A stretch of 64,000 nucleotides of DNA, from positions 46,067,598 through 46,131,597 of the forward strand of contig OX123182.2 of assembly GCA_944739405.2 (NCBI GenBank), given 5' to 3'. The notes beneath the pieces were generated by a model that ran no database searches, was not told the origin of the DNA, and saw only the letters and a list, made by a program, of their open reading frames with translations. Positions 10,640 through 21,562 of the stretch are shown piece after piece. This DNA comes from Euclidia mi. Taxonomy: Eukaryota > Arthropoda > Insecta > Lepidoptera > Erebidae. Each line of letters begins with the position of its first letter. The stretch's first letter is position 1. The position numbers were made by a program, and so were the translations under genes.

Positions 10640-11005
10640 CCTTTGAATACACTTTGATCCGAATGCAGAGGCCGCCTAGAAGTTTATGGCAGCCTATCCC
10701 CAAGATAGAGTGATAGGAAAAAATAAAGCGGCATCCAAATATCTGCTCAATGCCATCAGCATAATAATAGTGTTTGCAGACCGGTGGGACTCTTCCCTCT
10801 TACGAAGGTGGATATGTGTTCAGACACACTTATCGAAATAAACCGGTGTGCCATTGAACGAACAGTCAATGGCACACTGTTATTTGTTATTGTAAATTTA
10901 ATTTAATAGATAAGTACTAATATTAGGCTAAGTTGTAATTCTACTAACAAAATATGGATGTAAAAGTCTGAAATAAAATATTTGAATTTGAATTTGAATA
11001 GCATC
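10640..11005 (+). mobile_element. 3' end of an unassigned LINE with (TTTGAA)n tail
   Basis: A non-coding segment ending with GAAATAAAATA and then repeated TTTGAA units (10980-10999). AATAAA plus a hexamer tail is the usual end of Jockey-like elements in these genomes, and a similar (TTTGAG)n tail ends the Jockey-like LINE at 20.5 kb. The coding part is absent, so this is a severely 5'-truncated copy. Confidence 0.55.
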
Positions 11006-11009
11006 GTTA

Positions 11010-12163
11010 CGCCAAGGAGTCACTGTCGTAAAACTTAAACTCGTATTACAGGGCGAGGATTCTGACATACAAATCAACTGTAGAAAGAATTCTGGAACAT
11101 ATAATATCATATTAAAATTTATATGAGTTTTTTTGGTAATATTTCAATAAATGACGATATACAATTTATAATCATTTCCATTGTTATCAGTTTTGTCCGA
11201 AAATCGCAATGTCAAAATTGTGCATACCTAAGTAAATTCTTCTTGTGAAATGTAAATCTATTAAATTTTCACAAAATGGTTCAGTTATTATATTATGTTA
11301 ATCTATTATAAAATCGTCAAGTATTGTGCGAAACATAGGTTCTGTTTACACTTTTAATATGTAACTATATCATGCATCATATCAATGTAATAGGTAGATA
11401 GACACGAAACCACAATTCGAACTGTGAATTAAATGCAAAGAATCGGAGATAGCATTCATTATTCATTAAAGTTTAACCTGTGACATATGCGATCCAAGCA
11501 AGGCTTACAGAAAGACAGAAAAGATTCGCCTAGAGCGTTCTCCCGATAGTTGCGCCGCAGTCCATTACATACTAATTTTCCTAAGCAAAGAAAAGATAAA
11601 GCTCCTTCAGGAAATGGGCCATTCGGCGCCCTTTCCCACAGCTATCGAGTATTAGCAATTTGCTTTGTGTAGACAGTCGGCTTCTAAAAGTATTGGGGGA
11701 GATAAGGAAAAAGGACTTTGATAATTAACTCTCAAAGCGTTTACTGGAAACGTGAATTGAACGGTGCGATGGGACAATTAGTTGTATTTCTCAGATGGTA
11801 CTGTTTAATTATAGGTAGTTTAGGTCGTTAAATGGAGAAAACGTCTAACGAGTAAGAGCTACATTGGCTGGATAGTCAGGCGTTGATGACCGGGTTGGTA
11901 TTAGATGATACGGTGACTTGCCGGCGTCTATAAGCCTTGTCTCTGTATAATTATAGGAAACTTTATATGCATCATAGAAGTTTACTATCCTGGAAATTTT
12001 CACCAGATTCTTAAATATAGTTTTTGCGCGAAAGAGTTACAAACATTCATCCATCAATCCTTCCTTATTTTTATTATTACCCCTAAACTTACTATTTTGC
12101 TACAATATTTGCTATTGATTGTACTAAATAAAAATCTAATTACTATAGATGTAGGTACTATTT
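11010..12163. other. No gene seen
   Basis: No frame over 60 codons with plausible composition, no repeat recognised. Confidence 0.45.
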
Positions 12164-12508
12164 AAATTTGAGTATGTATACACAGCTAACAGAGTTACTA
12201 GCTTATCAGCTGTCTCTGATCCCAAGATGATATCTCCGCATTGTCGTAGGGTTAGCACGCACATACATATAGCACAATTACTTCTTTCAAGTTAATATAT
12301 AAATTTAAGTATGTTTATACACAGCAAACAGAGTTACTAGCTTATCAGCTGTCTCTGATCCCAAGATAATATCTCAGCATTGTCGTAGGGTTAGCACGCA
12401 CATACATATAGCACAATTACTTCTTTCAAGTTAATATATAAATTTAAGTATGTTTATACACAGCTAACAGAGTTACTAGCTTATCAGCTGTCTCTGATCC
12501 CAAGATGA
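12164..12508. repeat. 139-bp tandem repeat, about 2.5 copies
   Basis: AGAGTTACTAGCTTATCAGC begins at 12191, 12330 and 12469, an exact 139-bp spacing. Copies differ at only a few positions (for example AGATGATATC versus AGATAATATC). The third copy stops after CCAAGATGATA at 12508, where a CA microsatellite begins. Confidence 0.92.
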
Positions 12509-12517
12509 TACTTCAAA

Positions 12518-12530
12518 ACACACACTCACA

Positions 12531-12600
<70 letters not shown>

Positions 12601-12664
12601 CACACGCGCACATACTCACACACGCGCACACTCACAAACACACACACACACACACACACACACA
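12518..12664. repeat. (CA)n microsatellite with TA and CACGCG interruptions
   Basis: A long CA run, then TATATATATA near 12590-12600, then CACGCGCACA and a second CA run. The 63-codon His/Thr frame across it is only the repeat translated. Confidence 0.95.
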
Positions 12665-12786
12665 AATGCGCATGCATAAAATGTTTTCTTGTTTAAATTG
12701 GTTTTTCTCACTCACCCAATACCCAATATAAAAATATTGCTTACCAATCAATGTAGTTACACTTAAGCTCCGGCATGTCTAGTTAG

Positions 12787-12834
12787 GAGAGACTGGTAAT
12801 CTGTCATACAGGTTCTCCTAGATACCAGTCTCTC
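12787..12834. repeat. Imperfect hairpin, 12-bp arms
   Basis: GAGAGACTGGTA (12787-12798) and TACCAGTCTCTC (12823-12834) are exact reverse complements with a 24-base loop. No other feature nearby; possibly a small foldback. Confidence 0.7.
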
Positions 12835-13099
12835 ACACAGGTTCAGTCCAGTCAGTCACTCAATTAATTTAAGGCCTGATTGTTAACTATTATGTGTGAG
12901 AGAGAAATTAATAAACCATTTCAGTTATTTATTATTATTATTTATTTGACACACAAAAGAGATGAGATACCTTTTTTCTATTATTCGAGAAAGAATCGAA
13001 TAAAACCGTTATATCATACTATAGCATTGTGTAGCGTGTATACGTCTAAAACATACGGTACAGCCGCGCAACCGATAAATAGAAAGAGAAGTAGATAGT

Positions 13100-13225
13100 A
13101 TGGTAAGTATCTGTATATAGTAAATTGCGTTACTGACTGACAGACAATACACAGGCAAAACTGCTGGACACAAGAAGCTGAAATTTATATATTGTAGAAA
13201 GGATTTCCGGAAATCCCACGGTGTG
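13100..13225 (+). repeat. Interspersed repeat family A, truncated copy
   Basis: Contains TTGCGTTACTGACTGACAGA, CTGAAATTTA and GGAAATCCCACGG, in the same order as the copy at 63.05-63.25 kb. Five copies of this roughly 200-bp repeat lie in the window. It is non-coding and I cannot assign it to a superfamily. Confidence 0.7.
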
Positions 13226-15114
13226 AGACAGAAAAGGTTAAATTTAAATTAATTAAAGAGCGGTCGTAGCCACTGGCAACCTCTAGTTGATTATAATTTT
13301 CTCCTTCTGCAACACTTATGGCACAGTGCTTGTGGTAATTACATCAGCCAATCCTGATGTGATGACCACAAAGATGTTGTTAAGCATTTAACAACTCTCC
13401 GCAATTCCTCTCCCAATGCCGCCTACCTTGTTTATTCGTGGAGAAGTCCATTAATCGCAGCCTTCACCTGGCTAGTCCAGCATATGGGCCATTTAGTGCA
13501 GACTGGCTTGCCCTCAACTTTCACCTGTACCACAAGGCATGCTACAGACATCCTATCGATGCATAACTTGTCTGAAGAAAGCCATAATGCGAGCACACAA
13601 ATAGGAAATTATTTTAGATTCTATGGTAGAATTAGTTTTAAACGTTAAAATGTCGTAATGAGAACCAACTACACCACCGAGTCGGTTCCTTTCTTTAAGT
13701 AATGTATACTCCAACTCATTGTAGTAGTAAATATGAACATGATATCAGTTTATACTAGAACTCTGAGAGTAACCAAAACCAAATACAAATACCGCAGGTA
13801 GTCAATACAAATACCGCAGGTATCAAATGGAACACAAGCTCCATTCTTTATTTTCTTCTAGTTTTCGATACTTCAATATAATGATTTGGTAAATATTCTC
13901 CCAACTATGCTAGGCCAACAGCGCCGCACATGTGGGAAAATTAAATACAAAAATCATATCGTGAAAGAAGGATGAACAAATAAACAATCATACTTTCACA
14001 TCTATAATATTAGAATGGATTATACCATCACTCTTCAGTAATATTTATGAAACATAATAAGGGAACCTTAATACAGCATCTCGTTTAGTTCTTAACCCGG
14101 TAACATATGATAGTAATTTCTGTTTGATCCACTTGGTCTAATTTACTTACCTTCTGAAACCTACTTACCTTAAAATAACGGATGGATAAAATGTATTTTA
14201 TATTACGTAATCTCTTGGCGCCCACGTGGCATTTGAATCAATCCTAAAGTTACGAATTCCTATTTTAGGAATCGAGCTTACCAACGAGTTGAGCGCGCTG
14301 AAATTTAAAGTGGCTAAATTATAATATGGCCTTTATTTTTTAAAGTTGACTTTTTATAACGGACATTGCGTGAGCTATCTTGGTTAACCTAACAAAGATG
14401 CAAACAAAGGATAATTTTATTCGTAATCTAGTTGAGCCCGCAGTTATACCCGCGTTATATGAGGCTACTACCCCGCAGCTGAGGCTTATAGCGTGATGTT
14501 ATATAGCCTAAAGCCTTTCGCAATAAATGGGCTATCCATCTCTAAAATAATTCTTCAGAATGGACCAGTAAGTAGTTCCTGACATTTGCGACATCATAAA
14601 AAAAAAACGAACGCTACAGCTTTATAGTATTAGAATCGATCAGACAAAGTATTGCCCTGTCTCAAGCTCACAACTGGCATACTATCAAGTAGCGAGGCGA
14701 AAACGCAAATTACTTACTACGCTAACCATGCAGTCCAGTTATAAGCGTGATAAAGATACTAACTCTTCTACAAAATTAGTATAGAATAACACTAGCATAT
14801 AGGTTATCTCACTTCCTTGAAGACAAAGTTACGCGAACTTTACAAAATCAGTATCTTAAATCGTGTGAGTGAGATGCCTAAGACATTCCATTTCATCTGT
14901 AATCGTGCCTGTGATGTAATTAAGAAGTATCTACTGAGTGCCACTGTAGCAATGAATGTGTAATCTTGGAACCCTTATCTGAGCCTCATTCGAGCGCGAT
15001 TAGTAAAATACGGGCTTTTGTGAACAGCGCTTGGAATGGAACGGTTTCTTGTTAAAAGGAATACAAAATGCATTTCTTACCTATTTCCGAAGCACGCTTT
15101 AGTCAATTATATCA
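13226..15114. other. No gene; small Helitron-like scraps
   Basis: Non-coding. TCTATAATATTAGAATGG at about 14000-14017 and GGGCTATCCATCTC...TAGTTCCTGA at about 14460-14585 resemble pieces of the Helitron-like repeat at 23.1-23.4 kb. Nothing else recognised. Confidence 0.45.
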
Positions 15115-15350
15115 TCATCATCTAATCATCAGCCTTTAACAGTCCACTGCTGGACTAGGCCTCTTCTTTGAAAGGAGGGATTGGCCTACTAGCTGGCCAA
15201 ACGGGTTGGTATAGGGTTTGTATCAAGTTTTCCTTCTCTTACAGTGCTGTTCTCTGCATAATATGCTCCCTCTGTCGGCTCTTACGACACCCATGGGATG
15301 ATATGGGGTGGTGACATTCCGTATTCTTAATCCGTCACCACACGGACAAT
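15115..15350 (-). mobile_element. LINE/SINE 3' fragment sharing sequence with the composite SINE
   Basis: On the minus strand it starts GTGTGGTGACGG, passes GTCACCACCCCATATCATCC and GGGTGTCGTAAGAGCCGAC, and ends with TAGTCCAGCAGTGGACTGTT followed by GATGATGATG-like sequence. The first half is a diverged relative of the 5' extension of the composite SINEs at 6.8 and 18.0 kb. No coding frame. Confidence 0.6.
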
Positions 15351-15355
15351 TATAT

Positions 15356-16159
15356 AATAACATTAAAATAAATATAATTATAGTGAATATGAGTTTGATT
15401 AAAACAAACCTTGAAAGACTTTTTCTTAATAGTAGCAATCTAAATCACAGAATTAGATTATTCTTCGCCACTTGGTTGGGCAGAGAGGTTCGGTACCTAA
15501 CCACTACGTTGTACGTTGAAGGTATAATAATATAGAGACTTGACTTAGCATATTTTTCAGCGATCGGGCCGGGAAAGTAGCATAGGCCAAAATTAACGAT
15601 TAATCAATCCTAAGATAATTAATATTAGTTTAATTATTAACAAAACAATTTCAATTTCATTAATACAACAACACTCTATTACTAAAATTCTGGTTAATAA
15701 TTCAATCAAATAAAATATTTGATAAACAAAGCGTATTGAAACGTCGACAACAAAATCTGACACCGAAGAAACAAGAAATTAATTTTCGAATAGAGCAATC
15801 GTTGGATCGTAAAAACTACAGAAATTTTGATTTATTTCGTCTGTTGTAATCTATCACTGAAGTTTCTTGTTCCCGCAAATCTACGACAGTTATCAATCTG
15901 CCACAGCTTCTGTCTTTCGTTTTATTCTTGTAATTATTAACAATTGTCGTGAGTTTCGCCCGTTTCATTTGGATATTTTTGAGCCTATCTCCAAGAAAAC
16001 GGATTGAACAATTTCGTTGATGATATCTGATACTTTTGTTGAAAATGCAGTTGTAGTTAAAGTATTGTCTTTGCTTTGGACGAATATTACACTTAGAAGT
16101 AGCAGAAAAATTAATTATTTGTTAAGATTATTGTATACGGAACGGTCCGAAGTACTTGA
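15356..16159. other. No gene seen
   Basis: AT-rich; the short frames at 15308-15535 and 15223-15438 overlap the repeat edge and show no domain. Confidence 0.45.
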
Positions 16160-16290
16160 AACCGGCGAGTATGTATGAAAAGAGTAATGAGTGTAGAGGA
16201 AGCGCTTGAGGTTTATAAAGATAGGAGCAAGTGGCGTTCTGTTGTCTCTACCTGCCCCGACGGGGAAAAGGCGTGACTATATGTATGTAT
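16160..16290 (+). mobile_element. 3' end of an RTE-like LINE (truncated)
   Basis: One frame reads EALEVYKDRSKWRSVV and continues to CPDGEKA and a stop. That is the style of the C-terminus of RTE-type LINE polyproteins in Lepidoptera. The DNA end, CTGCCCCGACGGGGAAAAGG then GTATGTATG, matches the tail of the SINEs at 7.1 and 18.35 kb in arrangement. Only about 130 bp survive. Confidence 0.6.
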
Positions 16291-17616
16291 GATTATTGTA
16301 TGGCCGAGCCAAACAGTAGTTCTTTTAAACCAAGAGATCCTTATTTACCTAAATACACGATTGTTTAAGTTTGGGTGCATAGCAATGGCCGCAATGACGG
16401 TGAAACTTGACGACACGAACATTTCATGTAACACTACGTTGAAGTTAAGCATAACATCCATCATCAGGAGATTTTTACATACGATTGGTATAGATTTTCA
16501 TTTAAGTTTACTTATCCAAGTTTATTCATAGCTTTAGCAGACAAATGATCATTAGTGCCATGATCTGCTTGTGATGAGAACGGGAAAACTAAATATCCAG
16601 ATGAATATTCAATTTCTCATCTCAGCTAATAACATTAACATAAATATTCATATTTATGTTGCATGTTTTCTCTGTTTTCTAGTGGACGCTGTCTGATGCA
16701 GACTTGTATAAACGATTCGATATATTCCTGGAATCAAATCGAACAAGTATGGAACACCGGAGGCAATTTATTTCTACAGTTGTTTCAAATTAACTACAGT
16801 TTGAATTTACCTAATATTCTAAAAACAACCAGCATCGTTTCAACAGCCAACATGTATACAATGTTTGTTTCTGACAACATTAAACAATAACATGAAACTC
16901 TAGCAGGGTAATAAGTTTATTTGAGGTTAAATGCGGTATTCTTCTATCACTTATTAATATATACGATACCGCAGAAAGAAAAATATCAGAGACAGTTGAT
17001 ACACAATTCATCTCGAGCCATAAAACGTAAGCCAAAGCAATCACAAGCTACGTTGACACGAAAACAGGCAAGCGGCGGATAGAGTAAGGAGCGCACATTA
17101 CGTCAGAAATATGGAAGTAGCACAAGGCTGTGTATCCACATTTAATCCGGCAATCAGCACTTCAAATATTGGTATTGGTAACACTCGGCTTGCGAGTTAT
17201 TCTCGCACTTGGCCAGTTTCGATTTCATTAACGCTTATTTACTTTGCTTATTCAAATTCTACGTAGGTGTTTGATTGTTTGTTTTCATTTAGAGGTCACG
17301 TTTGCCTGTGCATTCAGTTGTTATCGTGATTGTACGTATACAATGAAATTTATTAGGCAATAAAATTATAAGCGATGCTAGTTATTTTTAATTTCATTGT
17401 ACCTTTGGTGTTTTGTTTTCACTGGAGTACAATCTGTACAGTTGGTGGAAGACTATGTAGCAGTCCATTTGATAATCGAATTAAATGGTACATGCAAGTG
17501 ACTGGTCACATGATTGCGTATGTTAGGTTGCTATCACTAAGGTACTGTCTTTTTTGTAGACTAGTAAATGGACTGAAGTAGAGAGAGTGCCCGCAATAAA
17601 AAGTTTCATATCGTTA
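16291..17616. other. No gene seen
   Basis: Frames of 68-80 codons (16289-16531, 16663-16890, 17375-17581) have no motif or homologue I recognise. Confidence 0.45.
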
Positions 17617-17870
17617 TCCTATTAATATTATAAATGTGAAAGTTTGTGAAGATGTATGTATAGATTGATGGATGTATGGATGGATGTTTGTTACTCTTTC
17701 ACACAAAAACTACGGAACGGATTTGGATGAAACTTTACAGTAATATAGTTTATACATCAGAATAACACATAGGCTACAATTTATAAAGATTTTGTATAAT
17801 GTTGCCGACTTAGTTGATACTTTTCCTTATATTAATAAGGAAAAGTAAGTCGGTAAAAATCCTGAGCTCT
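17617..17870 (+). mobile_element. Helitron-like non-autonomous fragment
   Basis: The left end reads A|TCCTATTAATATTATAAATG, the TC start after an A expected of Helitrons. It is followed by the lepidopteran pattern ACGGAACGGATTTGGATGAA and ATAACACATAGGCTAC. A hairpin at 17819-17846 (ACTTTTCCTTAT, loop ATTA, ATAAGGAAAAGT) lies near the far side. The 3' CTAG end is not clear, so the end coordinate is approximate. Confidence 0.5.
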
Positions 17871-17963
17871 GAAAGCTATCTTCGCATGCGTTGCCTAAAC
17901 CGTTAAAGTTACTTGAAGATAATGTACGGTGATATTGTTTATCTCAAAAAGTTATCTTAAAAA

Positions 17964-18373
17964 GCCGTGTGGTTGACGGCATAGAATACAAGTGTCACCA
18001 CCCCTATCTTCCCGTGGGTGTTGTAAGAGGCGACTAAGGGATAACACGATGCAAATACCATCTTTGCGTAGAGACGGAAAACTCGACATCAAACCCTATA
18101 CGACTGCCTCGTTGGTCTCGCGGCATAAATGTGCGCGTGGGATCGGGAGGTCCCGGGTTCGATTCCTGGGTCGGGCAGTGTTATTGGGTTTTTCTGTCAC
18201 GAAATTCTCAGTAGCAGCACGGAGCCGCGGAGTCTGGAAATGTGCCCGGTACGGCAATAAGCTCGCCCCTTATTACGTGGGACTAAAGTATTTCTGGCGA
18301 AAAGTGGGTGTAGAAATACACCTCTGCCTACCCCTTCGGGGATAAAAGCGTGACGCTATATATGTATGTATGT
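17964..18373 (+). mobile_element. Composite SINE, copy 2
   Basis: Same three-part structure and nearly the same sequence as the copy at 6761-7150, including the A box, the B box GGGTTCGATTCC and the tail CCTACCCCTTCGGGG. The end is GCGTGACGCTATATATGTAT. This copy carries a short extra GGAGCCGCGGAGTCTGG where the first copy reads GGAGTCTGG. The 117-codon frame across it is read-through of the repeat, not a gene. Confidence 0.75.
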
Positions 18374-18489
18374 TTGTAAAAAGTTCTAAACAAAAGTCTG
18401 CGGCAGCATTTATTTATTTGTTTGTTTGAGTCAAATTTAGTAATTGGCATTTACCCCCTTCCTGATGACAGATTGATATGATATACATA

Positions 18490-18705
18490 TTTTCCACAAA
18501 TACCTCAATATGGGTATCGAATGAAAGGGCTTCATTGGTAGAATAGGGCTCACTATGAAAAATCCAAGATGGCTGCCGCCACAAAATCGCGGATTACATA
18601 ATTTCCACAAATACCTCAATATGGGTATCAAATGAAAGGGCTTGATTGGTAGAATAGAGCTCACTATGAAAAATCCAAGATGGCTGCCGCCACAAAATGG
18701 CGGTT
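18490..18705. repeat. 111-bp tandem repeat, two copies
   Basis: TTTCCACAAATACCTCAATA starts at 18491 and again at 18602. Each unit continues through GGGTATC, AATGAAAGGGCTT and ATCCAAGATGGCTGCCGCCA. A third partial unit resumes at about 21210, on the far side of the Zenon-like LINE, so the LINE inserted into this array. Confidence 0.88.
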
Positions 18706-18756
18706 TTTTTTTATAGTAAAGACAAACGAACAAGCGGGTCACCTGATGTTAAGTAA

Positions 18757-19272
18757 TCACTGTCGCCCATAGACACCTGCAATGCCCGAAGGATCACAAG
18801 TGCGTTGCCTACCTTTTAAAATGGAATATGCTCGCTTCTTGAAGATTTCAATGTCGAACTGGTTTGGAAATACCGCTGCAGGTAGCTGGTTCCACAGTTT
18901 GGTCGTACGAGGCAGGAAATGGCGTGTGAATCGTACGGTAGAAGAACGCCACTCATCAAGGTGGTGAGGGTGGAATTTTAATTTGTGGCGAGTTGTACGG
19001 TGGTGAAATTCTGCAGCGGGTATCAGACCAAACCACTCCTCAGAACACTCCCCATGATACATACGATAGAAAATGCAGAGAGACGCAACATCTCTACGCA
19101 GGTCAAGATGGTTGAGCCGGTTTGTAAGGACCGCGTCATCGATGACTCGATCCACTCGACGTTGGACACGGTCAAATGGAAGTAGTTGGTATTGTGGTGC
19201 CCCGGCCCAAAGATGGCAGCAGTACTCCATGTAGGGCCTAACTTGAGCTTTATAAAGCAAGAGACGCTGCAC
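18757..19272 (-). pseudogene. Zenon-like LINE ORF2, C-terminal domain
   Basis: A 171-codon frame with the conserved post-RT region of this family: LYKAQVRPYMEYCCHLWAG, DRVQRRVDRV, FYRMYHGECSEE, FHHRTTRHKLKFHPHHL and LPRTTKLWNQLP, ending KGRQRTCDPSG. This region follows the polymerase in CR1/Zenon and Jockey-like ORF2 proteins; its role is poorly known. The start is created by the insertion break at 19286, so this is a fragment and not a gene. Confidence 0.85.
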
Positions 19273-19286
19273 TGATGTGAAGCATC

Positions 19287-20500
19287 AATAAAACGACAAC
19301 AAATTGATATGGACGATGTAAACATTGCTTTCTCAATGGTGGTTCGCTGGTTTGAGGTTAACAACCTGCTTTTAAATAGACTTAAAACTAAATGTATTCG
19401 ATTTTTGATGCCTAACGTCAAACAATTGAACACCTCAGTAAAGGTTAAGGATGATGTGTTGGATCTTGTGGATAACACCAAATTTTTAGGCATTACACTA
19501 GATTCTAAGCTGCAATGGGGGCCGCATATTAGTAAATTGTCGAATAGACTCAGCTCTGCAGCATACGCAGTCAGGAAAATATGCCAGTTAACTGACATTG
19601 CCACTGCCATATGGCTTGTATATCATAGCTATTTTCATAGTATAATGTCATACGGTATTCTCTTGTGGGAAATTGCTGCCGACATTCAGACCATGTTTGT
19701 TCTGCAGAAAAGAGCTATTCGAGCAATTTATAATTTGGATTATGGGGCTTCGTTAAGGAATAAATTCAAGGAAATAAACATTTTAACAGTTGCAAGCCAG
19801 TACATTTATTCCAACCTAATATATTTATTCCAAAACAAGGCCTCATACTCAAAGAAAAGTGATATCTACAATTTGAATAATAGAAATAAGAGTAAGCTAG
19901 TAGTGCCGGCTACCCGGCTAGAGAAAATAAAAAAATCTTTTCAAGGCCAATGTGTGCGCTTTAACAATAAAGTGCCAATATTCAAAATTTAAGTTTAAAT
20001 AAATTCAAAAAGGTTTTAAAACGTAAACTTTGTCAAATAGGGTACTATTCAGTGCTAGATTATGTTGAAGACAAAAATGCTTGGGATTAATTTGCTCAGT
20101 CCCACACTACTTATGTTTGATTAGTGTTAAGTTTCATGTGAGTGTGAGTTGTTGTGTCTTTATTATGCTAGTTTAGTACTTTTATATTATTACTAAAAAA
20201 CCTTATTAATTGACAACAACATTATAGACACACCAGCTCATATACCTATGAAAAATCAATGTAGTTACTAAGTTTTTAAATTGTATGGAATCAAGACGAA
20301 GAAAAGAGTGGCCCGGAGTTTCTTGCCTGATTCTTCTCACGAGGCTCTACTTTCTGAACAGGCATTTTTTTTAATGCTCAACTATGTTAATATGCATTTA
20401 AAGTTACTTTTTTATTTTTTTATTTATATGACCTTCTGACGTGTCCAAAAAAATTAAACATTTTTATGGAAATAAACATATTTAAGTTTGAGTTTGAGTT
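19287..20500 (+). mobile_element. 5'-truncated Jockey-like LINE inside the Zenon-like LINE
   Basis: Flanked by the 4-bp duplication CATC (19283-19286 and 20501-20504). It carries the end of a reverse-transcriptase ORF2 (19309-19992), a 3' UTR of about 500 bp, AAATAAACATA, and a (TTTGAG)n tail (20484-20500). Its orientation is opposite to the host LINE. The truncation removed ORF1, the endonuclease and the RT catalytic centre. It is younger than the LINE it interrupts. Confidence 0.85.
19309..19992 (+). pseudogene. Jockey-like reverse transcriptase, C-terminal fragment
   Basis: A 227-codon frame. It begins just after the catalytic YxDD block with WFEVNNLLLNRLKTKCIRF, then NTKFLGITLDSKLQWGPHIS, the thumb-side signature of Jockey-clade RT. 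A helical C-terminal region follows (ILLWEIAADIQTMFVLQKRA). No catalytic residues remain. The frame is open to its natural stop at 19992, so the copy is fairly recent, but there is no promoter or start. Confidence 0.85.
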
Positions 20501-20588
20501 CATCTTCTTGCTTTATTGAGGACACCCAGTTTTTTGGAGGCTAGTTTAGCCTTAATATCCAGATGACCGCAAAATTGGACGTCTCGCG

Positions 20589-21208
20589 TTATCTCGACTC
20601 CGAGAATCCCAATGACCGGCTAAATATCATGGGAAGTGCTCTGAAATATTGGAGAATCGACAAAGGGGGTCTTTTTTGCAGTAAACGCGCAAACTTGTGT
20701 CTTTTTGGGTAAAAAGTGACCAGATTACGATGACCCCAATCGAAGACCAGGTCGAGTGTGGTTTCCGTTAAAGGCACAAGTTTGTTCCGACACTCAATGA
20801 CTTGTGCCTGAGAGAATTTAGCACTACCGGGGTACAGAACGTCTACAGTGCTGTCATCTACATAACAATGTATGTCACTAGTTTGTATCATATCATTGAT
20901 ATGCAGAAGAAACAGTGTTGGCGATAGTACACAGCCCTGAGGGACACCAGCATTCACGGGCCTAGGGTCAGAGCATGAACCGTCAACTACGACTTTAATG
21001 CTACGCTCCGAAAGAAAGCTGGATACCCATGTGCATAAATTCTCAGGCAGCCCATAAGAAGAAAGCTTCGACAAAAGCGCCTTGTGCCAGACCCTGTAAA
21101 GGCTTTCGCCATGTCCAAACTGACCGCTACGGCCTCCCCCTTGTTCTCAATTGCCTCCGCCCATCTATGTCTCAGGTACACTAAAAGATCACCACTTGAC
21201 CGGATCAC
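20589..21208 (-). pseudogene. Zenon-like LINE reverse transcriptase core
   Basis: The 161-codon frame (21074-20589) contains GVPQGCVLSPTLFLLHINDM and the catalytic CYVDDS block, giving RT motifs 4 and 5 in order. An overlapping frame (21208-20987) has VAVSLDMAKAFTGSGTRRF, the preceding motif with its first catalytic Asp, so a frameshift lies near 21074. The frame ends LGFSESR at 20589; the copy is broken again by the insertion at 20500. The sequence upstream of 21208 is missing. Confidence 0.85.
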
Positions 21209-21262
21209 CTATTTTCCACAAATACCTCAATATGGGTATCGAATGACAGGGCTGATATGTAA
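21206..21262. repeat. Continuation of the 111-bp tandem repeat
   Basis: TATTTTCCACAAATACCTCA and GGGTATCGAATGACAGGGCT match the units at 18490-18705. It marks the right flank of the LINE insertion. Confidence 0.8.
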
Positions 21263-21429
21263 TTTTTTTGTAATGCTCTCAGTTTTTATTTTTGCTGCTG
21301 TTATATTCAGTAGGTATATATTAAGCTCTTCATAACTTCAATAATATACCTACATACTAATCTTTAACAGAAGTTCGACGATTATGAAAACAAAAGCAAT
21401 TTTTTATAAGTATTATCTGTTAATATATA

Positions 21430-21562
21430 TTATGCTACACGCCTAATCTGCAGAGCCGTTTGTGATGAAATTTGACATGGATAGTCCGGGATTCACCCGG
21501 GGAAGTACATAGGCTACTCTTTATTAAAATTTTATGCTGGCGAAGCCGCGGGCGAAAGCTAG
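21430..21562 (+). mobile_element. Helitron-like 3' end (LEP1 style)
   Basis: Ends GGCGAAGCCGCGGGCGAAAG followed by CTAG|T at 21559-21563. This is the CTRR-T ending of Helitrons with a GC-rich hairpin-forming segment just before it. Upstream is TGATGAAATTTGACATGGAT. No Rep/helicase coding; a non-autonomous fragment. Boundary on the left uncertain. Confidence 0.55.

Larger units (their letters stand above)
18711..21205 (-). mobile_element. Zenon/CR1-like LINE, split by a later LINE
   Basis: On the minus strand the coding order is reverse transcriptase (21208-20589), then after an interruption at 20500-19287 the C-terminal part (19272-18757), then a 3' end near 18711. The two halves join in register: the codons at the break read KARR on the right side and FTSVQRLLLYKAQ on the left. 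It is 5'-truncated, has at least one frameshift in the RT half, and lies within the TTTCCACAAATACC tandem repeat. Confidence 0.85.

Noticed and set aside
12505..12696. His/Thr-rich small protein
   Set aside because: It is only the CA microsatellite translated.
17992..18345. 117-codon plus-strand protein
   Set aside because: Read-through of the composite SINE; a similar, differently broken frame exists in the copy at 6.8 kb.
18437..18742. 101-codon protein with an internal repeat (FCGGSHLGFFIVS)
   Set aside because: Translation of the 111-bp tandem repeat.
19023..19610. 195-codon minus-strand frame
   Set aside because: It crosses the junction between two different LINEs in a non-coding register.
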